DNA from: Acidobacteriota bacterium
GTDB lineage: Bacteria > Acidobacteriota > Thermoanaerobaculia > Multivoradales > Multivoraceae
Reading direction: 5' to 3'
Assembly: GCA_026708285.1 (NCBI GenBank)
Contig: JAPOVF010000129.1
Span: forward strand, 1-39,912
DNA length: 39,912 nucleotides
The notes below the pieces were generated by a model that was not told where the DNA came from, did no database searches, and was given only the letters and a program-made list of their open reading frames with translations. The position numbers and the translations under genes were made by a program. This document shows positions 29,953 through 37,804 of this stretch, in pieces (the stretch's first letter is position 1; every line of letters starts with the position of its first letter).

Positions 29953-30468
29953 ATGAGCGGGCAACCCCTCTTCCACCCACCGATTCCGGCTCACGCCGCG
30001 ACCTGGGAAGGCATCGACTGGGAGGCTCTCGTCGACGCCGCGCTCCGCTGCCGGGAACGGGCCTACGCTCCCTACAGCGGTTTCAGGGTGGGCGCCGCGC
30101 TCCTGGCCGCCGACGGCCGCATCTACAGCGGCTGCAACGTGGAGAACCGCGTCCTCGGCCTAACCCTCTGCGCCGAGCGTGGCGCGCTCTCGGCGGCGGT
30201 CGCCGACGGCCGGACCTCGTTCCGGGCCCTGGCCATTGCCACCACCGCGACGCCGCCATGCGCACCGTGCGGGCAATGCCGCGACGCACTGGCCGAGTTC
30301 ACCTGCGACCTGCCAGTCGTCTCGGTCACGGCGGGCGACCACGAGGCGACGAAGTGGAGTCGCTTCACGCTCCAGGACCTGCTGCCCGAACCGTTCGATC
30401 TTCCGCAGCCAGGGCCTCGGCCACGGAGTCGTGGATCGGGAAAAGAGACGCCACGCCGGCAACGGTGA
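29953..30468 (+). CDS. cdd: Cytidine deaminase
   Basis: Cdd deaminates cytidine/deoxycytidine in pyrimidine salvage. Zinc ligands and the catalytic Glu are clear: C73-A-E75 in LTLCAERGA and C103/C106 in [25 protein letters not shown] and GCNVENR bind nucleoside. The family core normally ends near LLPEPF (residue 148). Here 23 extra Pro/Arg-rich residues follow, and they are encoded opposite the end of the STAS gene. A ~20-residue N-terminal extension is also present. Total 171 residues versus the usual ~130. Confidence 0.95.
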   Translation: MSGQPLFHPPIPAHAATWEGIDWEALVDAALRCRERAYAPYSGFRVGAALLAADGRIYSGCNVENRVLGLTLCAERGALSAAVADGRTSFRALAIATTATPPCAPCGQCRDALAEFTCDLPVVSVTAGDHEATKWSRFTLQDLLPEPFDLPQPGPRPRSRGSGKETPRRQR

Positions 30469-30733
30469 GCAATTGGACGATCCGCTCGGAGGGCCGGATG
30501 AGGATCAGCTTGCGTTCCTCGGCGCGAAGGCGCACGAGGTAGCCGACGAGCTCCCCGATCCCGGTCGAGTCCATGTAGTTCACATCCGAGAGGTCGAGCA
30601 GAACGTGACCGTCGCCCTCGGCAAGACTGCGCTTCAACGCGTCGGCCAGAAAACGCGCGCTCTGGCCGAGTTTGATCACGCCCTCGACCGCCAGAAGGCT
30701 GGAATCGCCAATCTGTCGCTTGTTGATGATCAT
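30365..30733 (-). CDS. STAS-domain anti-anti-sigma factor-like protein
   Basis: This 122-residue single STAS domain resembles SpoIIAA/RsbV. DLSDVNYMDSTGIGELVGYL (about 47-66) holds the Ser that is the phospho-site in such proteins. ATG 30733 is the only start that fits the domain; no Shine-Dalgarno is evident. The last 104 bp overlap cdd on the other strand. No kinase, phosphatase or sigma factor lies nearby, so its partner switch is elsewhere. It ends the leftward operon containing the oxidoreductase genes, 64 bp after the DUF1326-like gene. Confidence 0.88.
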   Translation of the reverse strand: MIINKRQIGDSSLLAVEGVIKLGQSARFLADALKRSLAEGDGHVLLDLSDVNYMDSTGIGELVGYLVRLRAEERKLILIRPSERIVQLLTVAGVASLFPIHDSVAEALAAEDRTVRAAGPGA

Positions 30734-30797
30734 CAGAGTGGCCGCCGGCGCGGCTGCTTCGATCCGCCCAACAGGGGGCGCGTTCCAGAGGGCCTGC

Positions 30798-31478
30798 TCA
30801 GCGACTGAACCGACCCACGAAGGAGCTGCGCTTGCCGGGGCTCTTCCAGGTGGTGCCGAGACCTTCTCCCTGCCAGCTGTGCTCCAGCGCGACGCCCGGC
30901 TCCGCGCCTTCCGTCGGCGCCAGCGGCGGATAGAAGACCGTCTCGTTCCCGCACAAATGGTCCCGGTGATCGAGGGGCCGGGTGCGCAACGCCGCAAGCT
31001 CACCGGCGTGAACAGCAGCCGCCCCGTTCGCCCGTACGTCGAACTCGACTTCGGCGGTCAGGGACACGGCCACGTCCGCCAGCAACTCGCCGCCCATGCC
31101 GCGCGCGAACCCCTCGAGCGCGCGCCGCTGTGTCGGGTTGGCACCGGCATCCACCACCAGGACCGACTCGGCGCCGAGACGTTCGGCGTAGGGATCGCCG
31201 AGGGTGGCTTCGGAACGCACGACGGCGAGCACGGAAAGGCCGGAAAGATCGACGCCATCCCAGCCACCTTCTTCGATCCGCCACGCCATGATCGCTTCCT
31301 TGCCGACCAGTCCGACCTCCGAGTTGGCGAAACACGGTCCGGTGTAGACGTCTGCGGTCCGCGCTTCGACGTAGGTCCCCGAGACCTGGACTCCGGCACC
31401 CATCGCCGCCGCGGGCAGCAGGATGAAGACTGCGGCCGACAGGGCAGCAGCAAGGCGATGCATCTCGGCAAGTCTCAT
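30798..31478 (-). CDS. Secreted DUF1326-like protein
   Basis: The 226-residue protein starts at ATG 31478, with AAGGAG about 10 nt upstream, and has a signal peptide (AAALSAAVFILLPAAAMGAG). Mature sequence: VSGTYVEARTADVYTGPCFAN, then KEAIMAWRIEEGGWDGVDLS and GLSVLAVVRSEA. The GxxAWxIxxGxxDGVxLSGL pattern is that of DUF1326, whose function is unknown. Two cysteines remain in the mature part (GPCFAN and HLCGNETVFYPP). The start overlaps the stop of the small cysteine protein in ATGA, so the two are made together. Metal or thiol chemistry outside the cytoplasm is plausible but unproven. Confidence 0.8.
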   Translation of the reverse strand: MRLAEMHRLAAALSAAVFILLPAAAMGAGVQVSGTYVEARTADVYTGPCFANSEVGLVGKEAIMAWRIEEGGWDGVDLSGLSVLAVVRSEATLGDPYAERLGAESVLVVDAGANPTQRRALEGFARGMGGELLADVAVSLTAEVEFDVRANGAAAVHAGELAALRTRPLDHRDHLCGNETVFYPPLAPTEGAEPGVALEHSWQGEGLGTTWKSPGKRSSFVGRFSR

Positions 31479-31735
31479 GTCGACCAGTCTCCTTTGGCTT
31501 GGCCGTAGCGTTCGAAGCAACCCCGGCCCTCCCTGCAATGTTCCTTCGACGCTACAACGCCATCGGGTCCCAGACAGTTCATGCTGTGCGTGCACCAGAC
31601 GAATCCGTCGTCGATCTCGTGCTGCGGATCGATGGCCGCCCCGGGCTCCGACGGAGCAAGGGCCATGAACATCGTCTTCCAACGCAGCCTTCGGCACAGT
31701 AGAGGTGCGTCGTTCGCAGCCAGTCGGTCAGCCAA
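31475..31735 (-). CDS. Small cysteine-rich protein, CX5C-X12-CX5C
   Basis: I do not recognise a named family. A TTG start at 31735 is proposed: GGAGG lies 9 nt upstream and the codon follows the FAD-subunit stop by 4 nt, giving 86 residues; ATG 31672 or 31666 are alternatives. The core DDGFVWCTHSMNCLGPDG through EHCREGRGCFERYG has four Cys in a symmetric CX5C-X12-CX5C arrangement, plus one N-terminal Cys (LLCRRLRW). No signal peptide is visible, so it may be cytoplasmic. ATGA overlap with the DUF1326 gene supports its being real. It could bind a metal or serve as a small redox/maturation factor; that is inference. Confidence 0.75.
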   Translation of the reverse strand: MADRLAANDAPLLCRRLRWKTMFMALAPSEPGAAIDPQHEIDDGFVWCTHSMNCLGPDGVVASKEHCREGRGCFERYGQAKGDWST

Positions 31736-31739
31736 GACG

Positions 31740-32714
31740 TCAAGCCTCCATGCCGGCGGCGAGCCCAAGCGCCCGTCTGGTGGCCGTCCGGGCGAGCTGC
31801 ACCTTGTATCGATTGCCGCTCATCGGCCGCGCGTCGGAGGCGGCCTTCTCTGCCGCCTCTTCGATCCGTGCCGGCGTCAGTTCGCCGCCCGCCGCCACCT
31901 CGCCCGCCGCGACGGCGACATAGGGGATCGGAGCGGCGTGGCCCAACACGATCCGCGCCTGGTCCACCCGCGGCGCCTCTCCGGTCAGCGAGACCGCGGC
32001 CGCCATCAACGGCCAGTCCAGCGACCGGCGCTGGCGGACCTCGTACACCGCGGAGCGGACGCCGCCGACCGCGGCCGTTATCTCGACCAGCAGCTCGCCG
32101 CGTCCCAGAGTGTTCTCGCGCTCGCCTTCGCCCTGTGGCGCCCGGTAAAGCGCCTCGACCGGCACCTGCCGCTCGCCGTCCGGCCCCCTGACCGTCGCCT
32201 CGGCACCGAGCGCAACCAGGAGCGGCGCGAGACTGGAGGGGCTGACGAAACGCGCCTGGCCCTCCGGGAAGATCGCGTGATAGCGGTTGTCGCCATCCGT
32301 GACCATCGACCGGCCATCGCGTCCCAGGGCGAGCAGACCGTAGCCGCGGCGGTAGTACCAGCAGCGCGGGCGCTGCAGCAGATCGCCGCCGACGGTGCCC
32401 ATGGACCGTAGTTGAGCGCTGGCCACGCCGTCGATCGCGGTCACGAGGGCCGGCACGGCCTCGGTCGCTCCAGCGTGATCCCGCAGATCCTGCAGTGTCG
32501 TCATCGCTCCGATCCGGAGCCGGCCCCCAGAGACGTCGATATCGGAGAGGCCCTCCACGCCGCGCAACGAAACGAGCCGCTCGACCCGTTCGACATCGTC
32601 CTTGAGCAGGCTCAGGAGGTCCGTTCCGCCCGCGAGGACCTCGCTGCCCTCGACCTCCAGCAAACTGACCGCCTGTTCGATCGTCGTCGGCGCCGCGTAG
32701 CTGAAAGGTCGCAT
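31740..32714 (-). CDS. Molybdenum hydroxylase, FAD-binding subunit (PaoB/CoxM-like)
   Basis: The 324-residue FAD subunit passes electrons from the Fe-S subunit to an acceptor. FAD motifs are VLAGGTDLLSLLK (27-39) and SMGTVGGDLLQRPRCW (104-119). It then follows the PaoB/YagS type (YYRRGYG ... DNRYHAIFPE). In E. coli PaoB the segment after QRxRC binds an extra [4Fe-4S] cluster through four cysteines. Here only C118 remains and the segment is short, so that cluster is probably absent. ATG 32714 shares a base with the Mo-subunit stop (TGATG). Confidence 0.93.
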   Translation of the reverse strand: MRPFSYAAPTTIEQAVSLLEVEGSEVLAGGTDLLSLLKDDVERVERLVSLRGVEGLSDIDVSGGRLRIGAMTTLQDLRDHAGATEAVPALVTAIDGVASAQLRSMGTVGGDLLQRPRCWYYRRGYGLLALGRDGRSMVTDGDNRYHAIFPEGQARFVSPSSLAPLLVALGAEATVRGPDGERQVPVEALYRAPQGEGERENTLGRGELLVEITAAVGGVRSAVYEVRQRRSLDWPLMAAAVSLTGEAPRVDQARIVLGHAAPIPYVAVAAGEVAAGGELTPARIEEAAEKAASDARPMSGNRYKVQLARTATRRALGLAAGMEA

Positions 32715-34843
32715 CAGGCCGCCTCCCCGCCGCCTGCGAGCGCGTCCAGCACCCGGTCCGGCGTCAGCGGCAGGTAGGGCACACGAACCCCGATCGCATT
32801 CGCCACCGCGTTGCTGATCGCGGCGCCGGGCGAGATCACCGGCGGCTCGCCCAGACCGATCACGCCCCGCCCGTCATACGCCGGGCCGGTCATCATGTGG
32901 ACTTCGAGCGATCCAACGTCCACGAGACCCGCGAGCTTGTAGAACTCCATGTCGGCGTTCAGCAGCCGACCGGTTACCGGATCCGGAATCCACTCCTCGA
33001 ACAGCGCGTAGCCGACCCCCATGATCAGACCACCGTAGACCTGACTCTCCGCGAGGCGACGATTGATGATCAGGCCGCAGTCCTGCACCGCGATCATCCG
33101 TTCCACCCGGACCACACCGGTGTCCATGTCGACCTCGACCTCGGCGATCTGGACACCGCCGACACCGCTCGAGATCAACCGCCCGGGGCCTGGATTGCGC
33201 CCCCGCGCACTGACCGGCGCACCGCCGATCTGCGCCGCCGCTTCGGGCCAGGACATGCCGCGCGAGGGTTCGCCTTCCACGTACACGCGGCCTCCCGCCG
33301 CCTTCAGTTCCTCCGGTTCCGCCTCGAGCCGGGGTGCGACCCGCGCCAGGACCTCGCGCAGGGCGTCCTGCGCCGCGCGCCGGGTCGAGGCGGATACGCC
33401 GCCCACGGTCGAACTGCCGCCCGAAGGACCTGACTGGGGGAAGCGGTTGTCGCCCATTGATACGTGGACCTGGTGGAGTTCCAGGCCGAACGTCTCCGCC
33501 AGCACCTGGGCAACAACGGTGCGCGTCCCGGTGCCAATGTCCTGGGACCCGATCCGCACTTCGACCGCACCGTCGGGATGGACGGTCACATCGCAATTGC
33601 TCGAATGACCACGACCGCCCCAGGTGTGGATCGAAACGCCCATGCCTCGCTGCAGAGCGCGTTCCCGGGACCGCTTCCGGGGCTGCCAGCGCTCCTTCCA
33701 GCCCGCCATCTCGGCGGCGATGCCGAGCTCTTCCCGGTACACGTCGGCCCGTCCCGTCAGATCCAGGTTCCGGTCGAGGAAGTCGATCGGGTCCAGATCC
33801 AGCTCGTTGGCCAGGTCGTCCAGGCAGGCCATGGTCAGGAAGCAGGCCTGCGGGTGGTTGGGCGCCCGCCAGGCCCGCGATCCGGCCAGATTGGTCGGCA
33901 CCGACGTGTGGCGCAGGCGCCGGTTCGGCAGTCTGCTGAACACGTACGGCAGCGGCGTCTGGCCCGTGCCTGGCAAACCGCCCGAACCCCAGGAGTCCGA
34001 GTCCCAGGCGACGAGTTTGCCCTGCTCATCCGCCCCAACCCGAATCCGGGCAAACGCCGAGGGCCGGCTGCCCGCGACCGCCACCTCCTGGTCCCGGTCC
34101 AGGAACAGCTTCACCGGCGCGCCGGCCTTGCGCGCCAACTCGGCGCCGACGATCCCCCAGCGGTCGGGCGAGAACTTCGAACCGAAGCCGCCGCCCATGT
34201 ACTCGGTACGGATCCGCACCTGGGTCGCCGGTATGCCGAGTTCGGAGGCGAACTGGCCGCCCAGGGTGGAAACGGCCTGCGTCGAGGCGTGAACTTCGAG
34301 TTCGTCGCCGTCCCATCCCGCGACCTGCCCGTGCGGTTCGAGGCACATGTGGGCCATCTGCGGCATCCCAAGCGTCTGCTCGACGATGCGGTGAGCCGAG
34401 GCGAAGGCCGCGTCCGGGTCGCCGTCGGTTCGCTCGGAACCCGGCTGCGCCGCCGGCGCCCGGTCACGATGTTCCTCCGTCACGAAGTGGGGCAACACCT
34501 CGTACTCGACCCGGATCGCCCGCACGGCGTCCCGAGCGATGTCCTCAGTCTCCGCGGCGACCGCGGCCACCTCGTCGCCCGCCCACTGAATCTCGGAACC
34601 CTCCCCCTGGATCACGTGGACGACGCGCACGCCGGGCAGCGCCTCCGCCGCCGAGGTGTCCATGCCCAGGATGCGGGCGTGAGCGTGCGGGCAGGTCAGG
34701 ATCTTCGCGGCCAAGAGGCCCGGCGGATTCTGGTCGGACGGGTACCTGGCGAACCCGGTCGACTTGACCGGACCGTCCAGACGCGCCGGCCGGTGGCCGA
34801 TCTGGCCCCTCCGGTCGGCCTCGGGCCAGGAGTAGTCAGCCAA
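32714..34843 (-). CDS. Molybdenum hydroxylase, molybdopterin-binding subunit (PaoC/XdhA-like)
   Basis: This catalytic subunit of an aldehyde oxidase/xanthine dehydrogenase-family enzyme binds the Mo cofactor. TTG 34843, preceded by GGGAGG at 8-nt spacing, gives 709 residues; the open frame upstream is non-homologous. Early part: RLDGPVKSTGFARY. Cofactor regions: MGGGFGSKF, WRAPNHPQACF, GSQDIGTGTRT, GPSGGSSTVGG, and near the end GVIGLGEPPVISP, whose Glu is the usual catalytic base. It has no signal peptide, so it presumably rides across the membrane with the Tat-tagged 2Fe-2S subunit, as in E. coli PaoABC. It overlaps the preceding gene by 8 nt. Substrate, probably an aldehyde or N-heterocycle, is unknown. 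Confidence 0.92.
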   Translation of the reverse strand: MADYSWPEADRRGQIGHRPARLDGPVKSTGFARYPSDQNPPGLLAAKILTCPHAHARILGMDTSAAEALPGVRVVHVIQGEGSEIQWAGDEVAAVAAETEDIARDAVRAIRVEYEVLPHFVTEEHRDRAPAAQPGSERTDGDPDAAFASAHRIVEQTLGMPQMAHMCLEPHGQVAGWDGDELEVHASTQAVSTLGGQFASELGIPATQVRIRTEYMGGGFGSKFSPDRWGIVGAELARKAGAPVKLFLDRDQEVAVAGSRPSAFARIRVGADEQGKLVAWDSDSWGSGGLPGTGQTPLPYVFSRLPNRRLRHTSVPTNLAGSRAWRAPNHPQACFLTMACLDDLANELDLDPIDFLDRNLDLTGRADVYREELGIAAEMAGWKERWQPRKRSRERALQRGMGVSIHTWGGRGHSSNCDVTVHPDGAVEVRIGSQDIGTGTRTVVAQVLAETFGLELHQVHVSMGDNRFPQSGPSGGSSTVGGVSASTRRAAQDALREVLARVAPRLEAEPEELKAAGGRVYVEGEPSRGMSWPEAAAQIGGAPVSARGRNPGPGRLISSGVGGVQIAEVEVDMDTGVVRVERMIAVQDCGLIINRRLAESQVYGGLIMGVGYALFEEWIPDPVTGRLLNADMEFYKLAGLVDVGSLEVHMMTGPAYDGRGVIGLGEPPVISPGAAISNAVANAIGVRVPYLPLTPDRVLDALAGGGEAA

Positions 34844-35474
34844 CGCTGTCGCCTCCCGGTTCGCCCGGACCGCCAACCACGGCGCGGATGCCCTTGTAGG
34901 TTCCGCAGCGACAGAAGTTGCCCCCCAGGCCAGCTTCGATGTCCTGCTCCGTCGGCGCCGGACTGCGCGCCAGAAGCGCCACGGTGGCGACCACGAAGCC
35001 GGGCGTGCAGTAGCCGCACTGCTGCGCATCGTTCTCCACGAAGGCCTGCTGCACGTCGTGCATCGCGTCCGGTGAGCCCAGTCCCTCGACGGTCGTGATG
35101 CTGCGCCCCGCGGACTCGATCATCAGGCGGCAGCACGCATAGACCGGACGGCCGTCCTCGAGCACCGTGCAGGCACCGCAGGTGCCGCGATCGCAGACTC
35201 TCTTCGGGCCCGTCACATCGAGGCGGTCGCGCAGTCCGTCGAGCAGCGTGACCCGGGGTTCCACTTCGAGACGGCGGGCGACGCCGTTCACTTCGAGTTC
35301 GATCTCGACCGCGCCCGGACCGACGGTCGGAGCACCCTCCGCGTCGTTCTCCGCGACGGCAGCGGCCGCGTCTTCCGGCAGCAGGCTCGCCGCCAGGGCC
35401 CCCGCGGCGCCGCCCCGCAGAAACGACCGGCGAGAGAGTCCCGATCCCTTTGCGTCGTCGCTCACGCGCCTCAC
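34836..35474 (-). CDS. Molybdenum hydroxylase, [2Fe-2S] subunit with Tat signal (PaoA-like)
   Basis: The 212-residue protein carries a twin-arginine signal (LSRRSFLRGGAAGALAAS) and then a plant-type ferredoxin domain (CDRGTCGACTVLEDG ... ACC) and the second helical [2Fe-2S] domain (QQCGYCTPGFV ... NFCRCGTYKGI). All eight cluster cysteines are in place. The signal marks a periplasmic enzyme. Gene order Fe-S, Mo, FAD differs from E. coli paoABC (Fe-S, FAD, Mo). It begins 36 bp after the M50 protease gene. Confidence 0.95.
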   Translation of the reverse strand: MRRVSDDAKGSGLSRRSFLRGGAAGALAASLLPEDAAAAVAENDAEGAPTVGPGAVEIELEVNGVARRLEVEPRVTLLDGLRDRLDVTGPKRVCDRGTCGACTVLEDGRPVYACCRLMIESAGRSITTVEGLGSPDAMHDVQQAFVENDAQQCGYCTPGFVVATVALLARSPAPTEQDIEAGLGGNFCRCGTYKGIRAVVGGPGEPGGDSVG

Positions 35475-35510
35475 CCCATCTGGTCGAGTGGAACGGTCAG
35501 CTTAGCAGTT

Positions 35511-36635
35511 TCAGGACCCCACCGCGCCGGTGTCACGGTGCCTGAGTCGGTTGCACACCTCCACGAACTGGGACAGGCCGTCCGCGGTGAGCATTCCGCG
35601 CAGCTCGTGGTCCCGGACCACCCAGAGAGCGCGCGCCGAGCTCTGCAACTGCCGCAGTACCTCCAGCAGGTCGCAGTCCTCGGTCACGGTGAGCGGTTCG
35701 CGGTTCATCAGTTCGAGCAGGGGTGTGTCGCCCGGGCATCGGGCCACGAGTTCGAGCAGGCGATCCCGGTCCACCTCGCCTGCGACGCGTCCCCAGCCAT
35801 CGACGACCGGGAACTGCCGCTGCGTGGTGGAGAGAAGCAGCCGCACCGCCCACTCGATCGTGTCCTGCGGCGCCAGCCGTTCGCAGCGGGTCATCATCGC
35901 CTCCCCCGCCCGCCGGCCCTCGAGGGCCTGCAGCGTCTTGACCAGCGAGGACTCGCGGGTCGCTCCCAGGAGCACGAAGAAGGCCGTCAGGAGAAGCAGC
36001 ATGTTGAACATCAGCCCAATCACCCACGGCACGAGCGCGGCCAACCCGAGCACCGCCGCCAGCGCCATCCCCAGCCGGGTCGCGATCCTGGTCGCCCGCT
36101 CCTGACCCAGGAGGAAGGACAGCGCCGATCGCAGGATGCGGCCGCCGTCGAGCGGGAACGCTGGCAGCAGATTGAGCGCAAACAGACACAGGTTGCCGAA
36201 CAGCAGCCATTGCAGCGCGGAGTGCAGATCGACGACGGCGCCGGCGCCCCAGGGTGGCAGCCCGGCCACCAGCAGTCCAAAGAAGAGCACCACCGCGAGG
36301 GCCAGGTTCACCAGCGGGCCGGCAGCCGCGATCGCCAATTCGGCCAGACCCTGCGGATAGCCGTCCAGGCGAGCCACGCCTCCGATCGGTGTCAGCACGA
36401 TTTCGCGGGTCTCGATCCCGTACCGTCGAGCGGTCAGGGCGTGGCCCAGCTCGTGCAGGACCACGCTCGCCAGCAACCCCACGACAACCAGGCCGAGCAG
36501 CACGGCGTTGCTCTCCAGGTTCGGCGCCAACACCGCCATCCAGACCAGGAGCAGGATGAAGGTGAAGTGGACCCGCACGCGGATCCCGAACAGGTTGAGC
36601 ATGGGGAAGGCGAGCCTGCCGACCAAGGGTCTCAT
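35511..36635 (-). CDS. M50 (site-2) metalloprotease with CBS domains
   Basis: The 374-residue intramembrane protease has ~6 hydrophobic helices over residues 20-235. The zinc site is H61-E62-x-x-H65 in VVLHELGHALTARRYG, and the third ligand is Asp163 in NLLPAFPLDGGRIL. Two C-terminal CBS motifs (~240-370: MTRCERLAPQDTIEWAV, MNREPLTVTEDCDLLEVL) suggest gating by a nucleotide, as in SpoIVFB-like S2P group III. ATG 36635 sits in ATGA with the aminotransferase stop and has GGAGGCGGG upstream. The target protein is unknown. Confidence 0.93.
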   Translation of the reverse strand: MRPLVGRLAFPMLNLFGIRVRVHFTFILLLVWMAVLAPNLESNAVLLGLVVVGLLASVVLHELGHALTARRYGIETREIVLTPIGGVARLDGYPQGLAELAIAAAGPLVNLALAVVLFFGLLVAGLPPWGAGAVVDLHSALQWLLFGNLCLFALNLLPAFPLDGGRILRSALSFLLGQERATRIATRLGMALAAVLGLAALVPWVIGLMFNMLLLLTAFFVLLGATRESSLVKTLQALEGRRAGEAMMTRCERLAPQDTIEWAVRLLLSTTQRQFPVVDGWGRVAGEVDRDRLLELVARCPGDTPLLELMNREPLTVTEDCDLLEVLRQLQSSARALWVVRDHELRGMLTADGLSQFVEVCNRLRHRDTGAVGS

Positions 36636-37804
36636 CCCGCCCGCCTCCTTCTCGCGCCCAGCAGCTCCGCCATCCGCTCCAGCCCAGTCGTCAGCATCCG
36701 GTCGCTGCAGGCATAGGAGAGGCGGATATGGCCTTCGCATCCGAACGCCGAACCGGGCGTCGTGGCCACGCCGGCCTCGTCCAGCAGGCGGCGGCAGAAC
36801 GCCGCCGAGTCGGGACAGCGGTCATCGAACCAGGCGCTCACGTCCGGGAACGCGTAGAAGGCGCCGGCCGGCGGCGGGCAGACCACTCCCGGAATCCGGT
36901 CCAGCGCGGCCAGGACGAGCGCGCGGCGCCGCGCGCACGCCGCCACCAGGGCAGCCGCCTCGGGCGGCTCCTGCTCCAGGACCGCCTCGGCGCCGGCCAT
37001 CGCGAATGAGGTCGCGTTCGAGGTCACGTGGCTCTGCACGGCGGCAGCCGCGGCAATCACCGAAGGGGCGCCAAGCAGGTAGCCGAGCCGCCAGCCGGTC
37101 ATCGCGTAGGTCTTCGAGAACGAACCCACCAGAACGACCGTCTCCGGGTACCGGGCCGCCAGCGACGCGACGCTGGCGTGCCGCTGGCCGTCGTAGATGA
37201 ACCGCTCGTAGGTCTCGTCCGAGATCAGCAGCGCGCCCCGCTCGGCACAGGCGCGGGCGACGCGCTCCAGGTCCAGGACCCCGGCGACCGCACCGGTGGG
37301 GTTGCACGGCGAGTTGATGACCACGGCCCGCGTCCGCTCCGACATCGCATCGATCAGAGGCTGCGCCCGAATCGCGAAGCCGTCCGCGGCAGCCATCGGA
37401 ACCGTGACGGCCGTAGCGCCCGCGAGCCGCACCTGGGCCGGAATGCTGACCCAGGCCGGCGTCGGCACCACGACTTCGTCACCGGACGACAGAAACGCCT
37501 GGGCCAGCTCGTACAGCGCCGCCTTGGCGCCCACCGTGACCAGCACGTTGGCCGCGCTCCAGGGCGCTCCCTCCTTGCCGTACCGGACCGCCAGCCCCGC
37601 TCTCAGCTCGGGCGTGCCTTCCAGCACCGTATACTTCGTCCGGCCCTCATCCAGGGCCCGCCTCGCAGCCCTTACGGCTGTCTCCGGCGAGGGGAAGTCG
37701 GGCTCTCCGGCTCCCAGGTCGAAGACTTCGACCCCCTCGCGGCGCAGCTCGGCCACCCGCCGGGAGACAGCCATCGTCGCCGACTCGCGCTCACCGGAAG
37801 GCAT
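36632..37804 (-). CDS. Class I PLP-dependent aminotransferase (aspartate aminotransferase-like)
   Basis: The 390-residue fold type I aminotransferase resembles the AspB/prephenate-aspartate subgroup. Motifs: FDLGAGEPDFPSP, NSPCNPTG (Asn168), SDETYERFIYDG (Asp196), the PLP lysine K231 in SFSKTYAMTGWRLGY, and IRLSYAC with the C-terminal Arg. ATG 37804 is the only full-length start, because an in-frame TGA lies two codons upstream. The usual N-terminal arm before ESATMAV is therefore short. That ATG overlaps the divergent dsbD ATG in CATG. No Shine-Dalgarno is evident. Confidence 0.92.
   Translation of the reverse strand: MPSGERESATMAVSRRVAELRREGVEVFDLGAGEPDFPSPETAVRAARRALDEGRTKYTVLEGTPELRAGLAVRYGKEGAPWSAANVLVTVGAKAALYELAQAFLSSGDEVVVPTPAWVSIPAQVRLAGATAVTVPMAAADGFAIRAQPLIDAMSERTRAVVINSPCNPTGAVAGVLDLERVARACAERGALLISDETYERFIYDGQRHASVASLAARYPETVVLVGSFSKTYAMTGWRLGYLLGAPSVIAAAAAVQSHVTSNATSFAMAGAEAVLEQEPPEAAALVAACARRRALVLAALDRIPGVVCPPPAGAFYAFPDVSAWFDDRCPDSAAFCRRLLDEAGVATTPGSAFGCEGHIRLSYACSDRMLTTGLERMAELLGARRRRAG

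Noticed and set aside
33464-35098. 544-codon plus-strand frame opposite the Mo subunit
   Set aside because: Antisense shadow; the minus-strand gene has every family motif.
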